DNA of 64,000 nt, from assembly GCA_963970005.1 (NCBI GenBank), contig CAXAMN010021361.1:2890390-2954389 (forward strand), written 5' to 3'. The position numbers and the translations under genes were made by a program. The notes beneath the pieces were generated by a model that had not been told where the DNA came from, did not search any database, and saw nothing but the letters and a program-made list of their open reading frames with translations. The stretch comes from Durusdinium trenchii (Eukaryota > Sar > Dinophyceae > Suessiales > Symbiodiniaceae). This document shows positions 57,345 through 64,000 of this stretch, piece after piece (the stretch's first letter is position 1; each line of letters opens with the position of its first letter).

Positions 57345-57870
57345 CACCAGCAGAAGGACAACAAGGGGACAGCAGGAGGAGAAGAAGAGAACAACCGGAG
57401 GACAAGAAGAGGATAACAAGAGGAGAAGAGGAGGAAAAGATCAAGGCAACAAGGTCTGCAGACTGGCTGGCAGCCGTGGCCAAGCTGGTGTCAACAAGAG
57501 GTCAACAGGAGGACAAGAAGAGGTCAAGAACAGGACAAGAAGAGGAGAACAGGAGGACAAGAAGAAGACAAGAGGAGGAAGAGAGAAAAAAGAGGACAAG
57601 TCAAGAACAAGAAATGGACAGGAAAGGCCAACAGGAGGGCAAGAGGAGGACAACGGGGCGACAAGAAGAGGACAAGAGGAGGAAAAGAGAGAAACAAGAG
57701 GACAACAGGAAGACAAGGTCCGGAGACCGACTGGCAGCGGCCAAGCTGCACACCAGGAGAAATAGGACAATAAGCGTAAAAGAAAACCACTGCAGCGTTC
57801 ACCGGCGCGGCCAGAGACTGCGGCTGGTCTTTTCTAACAGAGGATCCCAACAGTAAATTGCTGTTTTCTC
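57345..57870 (+). repeat. purine-rich repeat block, copy 2
   Basis: AGGACAAGA / GGAGAAGAGGAGG repeats, ending GGCGCGGCCAGAGACTGCGG, a CTTTTCT run and CCCAACAGTAAATTG. The end matches that of block 1 (27.8 kb) in word order. Confidence 0.65.
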
Positions 57871-58755
57871 ATCTTCAAGCTGCATGATTGCAGGCCCGAC
57901 TAATGCCTGACCACAGTGAGACACTAACCGGCAAAATACGAGCGAGCGAAAAGGGCATAGGGTCTGGACGTGCACGAACCTAAATGCCGAAACAGCCTCT
58001 AAGAGGGTGCTGCATGGGAGCAGCACGAACTGCATCAACACAAATCGGCCAATTAATCCGGGAAAGTACTGCGAAGTGGTCCCTTAGCGGGAAGCGGTGC
58101 AAGAAAAGCCTGGAAGGCGGAAACTGCAGCATGCTCAAAAACACACTTGGCCCAAATGCTTCAAGCACCAAGACCCCACGGGGATCTCGAGAAGGCCACG
58201 CGTTCAGTTGAGAACACGGACGATCCCAGGTTCCTCTCAAAGCTTTAGTAAACTGTTTGGGGAAAAGGGGCAGTCTTCGCTGTCTGTTGTGATTTTTTTC
58301 CATCAGGTTGGCGGTCTCTCTCTCTCTCTCTCTCTCTCTTTCGCTTGTGTTCGATGTACGTATATAATTTTTATATTTTTTGTTGTTTTCTTTAGTTGTT
58401 TGTGCTACACTATAGGCCCCAGGCATCAGTGACAGTTTTGTGTGGTTCCGGTGTAGAGCCCGCGTGCATTGTTACGTGATGTCGCTATGGAAAAGAAAGC
58501 GTAACCCGAACCAATATACCCTCAGAACATTATGCAATATTGAATATATTATGTGTCAAGGGGCCATGTAAAAAGCAAAACAAAAAATACCCTTCACCTT
58601 GGAGTGAGAGGGTAGCATGGTATGCTAGCCAAATAAATGTCTATAACATATATATATATACAATTGTAATATATAGTAATAATGTACATATATATATATA
58701 TTATATAGAGTATTATATAGTCACACCATATATGTGCATCTTCTGCGTTCTCCAT

Positions 58756-59046
58756 GGTGCAACGTGCGAGAGGTCGGTCGGACCGAGACCCCGGTCTCTG
58801 CGCATCACCCGGGAGGTCTGTGCCCGTCCACATGGTGGACCGTTGTATCTGATGGACGCCACTAAGGGACCTCTTAGGGGATGGTCAGGATCAGCCACCT
58901 TGAACCAACAGGGCCAGGCTTGGGTCGCCCTCATCTCATTTGGAGCCCTCAGTGTCCTCAGTTTTTTCATCGCATTGGTTGACACACCCTCCTCACGCCC
59001 AGATGCATCTGTGATGTTCACCCCGGGCATGCCTCAGGCAGGATAA
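58756..59046 (+). CDS. terminal exon of a probable membrane protein
   Basis: The plus strand reads ITREVCARPHGGPLYLMDAT, then NQQGQAWVALISFGALSVLS and FFIALVDTPSSRPDASVMFT before TAA at 59044-59046. AWVALISFGALSVLSFFIALV is a clear membrane span. Codons are GC-rich at third positions. A further plus-strand frame at 59093-59302 starts with ATG (MEVQGNFIVLMRTMTTCLAV, then FPYWALDWAIL) and has another hydrophobic stretch, possibly a neighbouring exon or gene. Confidence 0.5.
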   Translation, partial: GATCERSVGPRPRSLRITREVCARPHGGPLYLMDATKGPLRGWSGSATLNQQGQAWVALISFGALSVLSFFIALVDTPSSRPDASVMFTPGMPQAG

Positions 59047-59586
59047 CACGGCAGCCCAGAGTCCAAACGATTGACCGTCTGAAGACGGTGCCATGGAGGT
59101 GCAAGGGAACTTCATCGTGTTGATGAGGACGATGACCACGTGTTTAGCAGTTATGTTCCCTTACTGGGCACTTGACTGGGCTATCTTGCCACCAGTGCAA
59201 CCCAGTGCATCCTTTTGTGCAATACGTGTGGACATCCGCCACAAAAGGCCGAAGGCTGAACACAAACGTCGCAGAATGGTAGCTGGCAAAGTACCTAGCT
59301 GAAATCCTTGGTTGCTAGATGTTCTTCACAAGTGCACCCTGTAAATCCTGTAAAAGCTTCCAACACTATACAACACCTCTTCCATGAAAGCCCACGCCCT
59401 TCAGCTGCTGAAAAGGCGTCGAATGGGCTCCGTTCGGGGCAAGCAACTCGGGCCGAGGGGCCAGCCACCATTTTCATCATGTCAAAACATACCACGCACG
59501 CCTGGCGTCGGTGGGCGGGCAAAAGCACTGGGAGAGAGCACCCCCTGTGTGTGTGTGTGTGACAGTTCAATATGGTACTAGTAGTA

Positions 59587-59647
59587 GTTTCAGAGTAGAT
59601 GGCACCGATGCCTGTCACGTCCTTTAGATGGGTCCAGATAAACCACC
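59587..59647 (+). repeat. dispersed repeat, copy 2
   Basis: GTTTCAGAGTAGATGGCACC, then CCTTTAGATGGGTCCAGATA and AACCACC; pairs with 29079-29140. Confidence 0.65.
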
Positions 59648-60543
59648 CGTGCTATCTACTGTTAATCCACTATAATTGAGCATTCAAAAAGACAGACACT
59701 GGCCTTTCTTGCCCGCATGGACACGCGTCTCCACTCCCTTCCCTTCCGACCTACCCGAGACCTGGCGTTTTCCCGTCGCTTGGACTAAGACAGCGGCCTC
59801 GGGACTGGTGAAATTCACCACAGCGAGCTTGGACCAGGGCAGGTGGACAAAGTCGTAGGGCTTCCTGGTCTGTGTGGAACCCTGCTTCGGAGGACCAGGT
59901 GGAGGGAGGTGGTGTGTTTACAGCGTGTGGGGGGTGGAGCGAAGAACCGTGGTTGGTGGGAAGGGGGGCCAGTTCACCACAACGAAGGAAAAGGAGGCTA
60001 TCATGTGATTTTGCTAGATCTGGAATCTGTCAGTTTCGCAGCTTCTGACACTTAGGATCGTCCTTCTATTGTTCAAATCATTTCACTCAGGGCTGGTAAG
60101 TATGCGGCAGGTCGGCAAGTGGGCAATGCCAGGGGATGGGGTTGAGCCGCCAGAGGGTCTATAAAAGTCCTGAAAAATTGGGCGTGGGGTCCAAGAGCTG
60201 CTTTCACCAATGCTTGCTATCATAGTTATAATAGAAGAGAGATCCAGCTGGCAAGAGCTTTCGTCGCTGAAACTCCTAGACGTATATATATATATATATA
60301 CACAGATATGTTTTTCTCACGGCTTACCAAACAAATCACCCGCTGGCCAAACAGCGAAGAGTGACCTCTTGATTTCTACCATGACCGAGGACCTGCAAAT
60401 GAATGGCCTGCAAATGAATAGTGCGTGTGCTTCTTTCAGGGAGCTATGCCCTTGACCTCAGGAGGGGTCTTCCTGGAAGAAGCGATTGCTCTCCTGCGTC
60501 CTAGATAGTAGCAAGTTACATCAAGTTACCTAGTAGGCCTACA

Positions 60544-61154
60544 TTAAGTATATAGGTGTCTACTTAATGAACTAAGGGTGAGGGCAACGTGGGCAAAACC
60601 CACGCCGCGCCGCCCAACGACGCGCACGGCGCCGGAGCGGAATCCGACCTTTCGGCGACTTGCATCTGCCACATGGGGCCACAAAAACCTGGGGCCAAAC
60701 CGTTTTGCGGCTGCGGGTTCCATCAGAGAGGCTTGTTGGTGTTTTGTGGGGCCACCCTGAAAAAGACTCCAACCGCGATTTAACCAAAGGCTTTGCCAAA
60801 GATGCTCGGCATGGGTTCGCCAGTTCGGACCCATGATGGGAGATCAACCGCATGGGCACACGCCCCACCGCATATGGAATCCGGAGTGAGGTCTTGGCCA
60901 AGCCCGGCATCGCTATGACCGGTCGAGGCTGGCGAAGAATCCTGGGGCAACTTTCCACCAGTGGTTCGGAAGGGAAATGATCGTCTTCCAGTAATCCAGG
61001 CTATTGGGTTCCAGTCTGCCCAGCATGGGATCCTTCGACCCTTCCAAAACGGGAAGGCGGTTTTGACACCGGGGCTGCCAACAAAACCACGCCCTGAGGC
61101 CGGTGGCCGAAGGTCGACTGCACAGCAACACACTGGCTCGGACAAGTCACGCAT
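60544..61154 (-). other. GC-rich stretch, coding likely but unresolved
   Basis: Several frames on both strands are open. On the minus strand VKTAFPFWKGRRIPCWADWN and PDSICGGACAHAVDLPSWVR (to TGA near 60780) and, in another frame, AKRFGPRFLWPHVADASRRK are protein-like; the plus strand offers CICHMGPQKPGAKPFCGCGF. Without splice support none can be chosen. Confidence 0.3.
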
Positions 61155-61863
61155 GCTGGCACACCAAGGTCGGTGTAAATGCTTGCTTTACTCAAGGTAG
61201 CTTATATTATCTTATATTCATTGCACAAAAGTACATGCAATAGAATACATGTAGTATTTTTTAAGATTGATGTTACATACAATGCATGTGTGCACCAATC
61301 TCAGCCTGCTGCGCTGCAAAGAGTAGTTGGCTAAGAGGTCCTGTACTGAGGTTTCCTTTCGTGCTACACAGGTGCCCTGCCGTTGGGCAACTGGACCTCG
61401 TTTGATCTGCACCAATTTTCCAACAGGAAGGGCAAGTCTTCGCGGGGATTAAGGAAAGCATGTTGTAACTACATCATGGGGAAGACAATGCTTCGTCGGC
61501 ATCTAGTTTAGAATCTCTCAGGGGGTCCAAGCCAACTGCAGTTGGATGACTTCGGCCGGTCTGATAATCATGAGCATCACATCGGGGGAAGAAACCGGTC
61601 TACTATTCAGAACAGGTTGTATGCCGACCCAGGTCTACTATTCAGAAAAGGTTGCATTCTCCTTCTACAGGTCTACTCTTCAGGTCTATGCACGCTTTGG
61701 AACTCATTTGTTGGACCACGGCCGATCGGACCCAAGCATCGTCGCAAAAGGCCGAGGCTTGTGGGAGATCCGTGGAGCGGAAAAAGAATTACTTTCCGAC
61801 ACCGCTAAGCGGAATCCGAAAACCAAAAAAGACTGATATCCGCCGACCCCTTGCGACTGCAAG

Positions 61864-62053
61864 GGGAGCGCGTGAGAGAAGGTACGAGTGCTCAGGGTGT
61901 GGAGGGTTCGAGCATGGTCTGCTGTGTGTGGGGGCGCACGGAGCGGCCCCGGAGATGGCGCCCCAGATACTGGCCGATGTCTGGGAGCTTTGGAGGGAGG
62001 GGACGAGTCTCGAAACTTGCCAGAAGGGCTTGCTCGAGGCTGCTCCAAAATAA
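61864..62053 (+). CDS. terminal exon of an unknown gene
   Basis: After an ACTGCAAG acceptor the plus strand (phase 2) reads RRYECSGCGGFEHGLLCVGA then PQILADVWELWREGTSLETC and KGLLEAAPK before TAA at 62051-62053. The C-x-x-C pair followed by H and C may bind zinc. High-GC third positions support coding. Confidence 0.6.
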
Positions 62054-63034
62054 ACCTCTTCAACTAGAAGTGGTATACATATAATGAGCAAGTGGTATAC
62101 CAAGTGTGGGGTATGAAAACAAAGTTTAAGCACTTGACACATTTTCTAGACAGTGTTATGTACGTTAATGAAAGACCTTGCAAATGGCACATGTTGGGTA
62201 CATTGGAGAGTCTACACTTGGTTGCTTCAATGCAAACAACTGACAAGTAACATTGCCAACAGGTGGCTTCCCAACTGAGGCTAATGGTTGATCACTTACA
62301 GGTTTGAAATCACTAATTCACAAGCAGGTAATGCCCCAGCCATGCAACATGCCATGGCCTATGGGGGGCAGGCATGTTGAAATTGTAGCTTTCTAGACTC
62401 ATGACTTTTAAGTGTCTTAGAGGAGCCTCCTAAAATTTAGCCAACCTTGAAAAGGAGGCTCCTTTAATTTTAGTTATGTATGCTGGGGCCTGCTTCCAGC
62501 AAAAAGAACTGGTAACAGTAATGTTGCTGAGGCTGCAGGGGGGAAGATTGGGCCTGGGCACGCAATCAGAAGCCTTATTACAAACTCAAATGTATTGTGT
62601 AAAGCAGGCCCTGGATGTAACACTTTAGCTGCTTCATGGCCAGTGCAAGTGCTTGAGACCAGCATACTCCAACATGTGGTGTTGAATTGGATGGTTGAGG
62701 TGTCTTTGCACAAGGTCAGGCAACACTTTCCCAAATCAACTTTTATAGGGCTGGTAGCATCACCAAAGCAGAAACACACATGAATTACCCTAGGTTGCAG
62801 CACATGTAAGCTTTGATGTTGCAAGACATCATTGGGTAGAAACACATAGTGACATACTAACTAGTGGAAATTGTTCTAAGTTTGTAAAGCTGCCTTTCAG
62901 TGTGCATTACACCAGTCCACAGCCCCTATCCAATGCAGCAACCCAGGCCACCCCCCCTCCCAACTCACTCTTTGGCACAGAGCTCTGTCCAAATTTCAGT
63001 GAGACAGGTGAACAGCAGTCAGTATGCTTTTTTT

Positions 63035-63092
63035 GAACACCTGAACTCCTGAACACCTGAACTCCTGAACACCTGAACTCCTGAACACCTGA
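63035..63092. repeat. 16-bp tandem repeat, 3.5 units
   Basis: GAACACCTGAACTCCT repeated at 63035, 63051 and 63067, with a partial fourth unit. Confidence 0.95.
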
Positions 63093-63145
63093 ATGAACTC
63101 CATTGAGCTCTGTGTACACAGCTTTTGAGCTGCTTGCTGTGTAGC

Positions 63146-63211
63146 CTACTGTTTCTTTGCAGCAGGTTTTTTCTTGGCTGCCTGCTTGGCTTTCTTGGCT
63201 GCCACCTTCAT
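63146..63211 (-). other. possible Lys/Ala-rich C-terminal exon
   Basis: The minus strand reads MKVAAKKAKQAAKKKPAAKK-Q and a TAG. Such tails occur in dinoflagellate histone-like proteins, H1-like proteins and some ribosomal proteins. It could be a last exon, with upstream intron DNA made of TTATCAAC repeats, or chance. No partner exon found on this strand. Confidence 0.3.
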
Positions 63212-63215
63212 AATA

Positions 63216-63320
63216 AATTGATAAAAAAGTTGACAACAAGTTGATAAGAGTTGATAACAAAAGTTGATAAAAGTTGATAATAAGTTGATAAAAGTTGATA
63301 AAGTTGATAAAAACACATGA
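63216..63320. repeat. AGTTGATAA(AA) repeat array
   Basis: AAGTTGATAAAA-like units of 9-13 bp, about ten copies. The same unit restarts at 63958 and runs off the window end. Confidence 0.9.
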
Positions 63321-63891
63321 TAAGCAAATAAAAGCACTGAGTAGTCAGAAAGTAGCACGGCCGAGCAATTGGACAACCAGCTAACTAAACAATTTGGAAA
63401 TGAAAATGCCAATCAAAGGTTACCAAATTATACTGAAGTGCTGGTCAAAGGAGCAACATTGTTGAACAATGGTCAACATAGCTCTCAATTTAGCAGTTTA
63501 GAAACAAAATGTTGGTTTGCAGTCACTCTTTGTGAGAAGCCATGGCATAGAACCCCGTGGCCAGTGGAGGTTCAACTTGTTAATTTGTCCAAAATCTCAT
63601 TCTACCACTTGATCAGCACATGCTTTGTTCAATGCAACTGGTGTTACACGAGCACCAAAGAAAAACTATTGACAACACAAATGGCTTCTTCTAGCCAAGT
63701 TCCACCCCAAAGAAACTCAAATGGTGTGCTGAGGATCTTGGCATGTGTTGTGGTGGAAAATGAGGATACCAAAACAATGTTAAAGACAATTCTTTCCACT
63801 CTGCCATAGGCTCCTGTGCATCCTGGCACAAAGCCAGACTGCAGCAAATTGGGTAAACTATGTACACTGGCCTCTCACTCTGATGACCAAA

Positions 63892-63912
63892 ATGGCACCT
63901 CAGAAGACAAAG
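63892..63912 (+). CDS. possible first exon (MAPQKTK)
   Basis: ATG GCA CCT CAG AAG ACA AAG followed at 63913 by GTATGA, a good donor. MAPQKTK is a typical basic start of small ribosomal or chromatin proteins. An upstream CTGCAG at 63838 could accept the spliced leader. The gene would continue past the window end. Confidence 0.35.
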
Positions 63913-63957
63913 GTATGATTGTGCACAGTGTGCTTTCAGTTGGGGGGGTGGACAGTT

Positions 63958-64000
63958 TAGTTGATAAAAAGTTGATAAAAAGTTGATAAAAGTTGATAAA
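63958..64000. repeat. AGTTGATAAAA array, cut by window end
   Basis: Four units of AGTTGATAAA(AA), same family as 63216-63320. Confidence 0.9.

Noticed and set aside
57109-57856. Frames of 218 and 239 codons
   Set aside because: The Lys/Glu/Gln-rich part is AGGACAAGA repeat translation; the same DNA is open in several frames.
62463-62783. Plus-strand open frame with LETSILQHVVLNWMVEVSL
   Set aside because: Looks mildly protein-like but lacks borders; the opposite strand is also open.
63369-63809. 146-codon plus-strand frame
   Set aside because: Amino-acid content is unremarkable, the region is AT-rich and low in stops, and there is no splice or domain support. Left out as a gene, though it could be real.
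1-64000. CRISPR arrays, bacterial operons, promoters or ribosome-binding sites
   Set aside because: The sequence is clearly eukaryotic nuclear DNA; tandem repeats present lack unique spacers of constant length.
1-64000. tRNA or rRNA genes
   Set aside because: I looked for cloverleaf-like and conserved rRNA words and saw none I could support.

Overview
This is a nuclear genome window from a dinoflagellate, most likely a symbiodiniacean-type alga. The evidence: protein-coding signal comes as short exons separated by small introns (about 35-500 nt) with GT-AG and some probable GC-AG borders; a 16-nt match to the 3' part of the dinoflagellate trans-spliced leader lies on the minus strand at 15366-15381; a LINE of the RT plus RNase H kind sits at 34.2-36.2 kb; and the DNA is crowded with microsatellites, hairpin repeats and dispersed short repeats. 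Nothing suggests a bacterium, plasmid or virus. Almost no gene is a single open frame, so gene models here were built by hand from splice signals, reading-frame phase and codon quality. Each intron quoted as phase-consistent preserves the frame across the junction. Products are mostly not recognisable.

Layout. 0.7-2.35 kb (+): one long intronless frame, probably transposon-derived. 3.3-10.5 kb (-): two or three multi-exon genes; the best models are 9180-10489 and 3925-5861. 10.5-16.5 kb: gene-poor, with the spliced-leader relict and an AT-rich element with terminal inverted repeats (15573-16457). 16.6-26.7 kb (-): a run of same-strand multi-exon genes; the best models are 18236-20837 and 24988-26699. 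27-29.3 kb: purine-rich repeats and no clear gene. 29.4-31.8 kb (-): two genes. 33.2 kb (+): one exon. 34.2-36.2 kb (+): a 5'-truncated, inactivated LINE with a 15-bp target duplication. 38.3-39.5 kb (-): a single-pass membrane protein. 42-43.3 kb (+): a five-exon gene with a basic, disordered tail. 45.7-47.3 kb (-): a cysteine-rich GCC2/GCC3-type gene with a 330-bp (TC)n tract in an intron. 49.5-50 kb (+), 54.8-55.1 kb (-), 55.4-55.6 kb (+), 58.8-59.0 kb (+) and 61.9-62.05 kb (+): ends or pieces of further genes. From 62 kb on the DNA is more AT-rich, with tandem repeats and a possible first exon at 63892.

The most interesting system is a family of short hairpin (MITE-like) repeats sharing an inverted arm that reads CATGGAAGTGGA. 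In at least four places an independently predicted coding exon starts exactly at the AG of the repeat's outer arm, so the repeat supplies the 3' splice site. That is the behaviour expected of introner-like, intron-creating elements.

Limits: all calls come from reading the sequence; exon borders, frames in GC-rich stretches (where all three frames are often open) and gene joins are uncertain, and no database search was possible.
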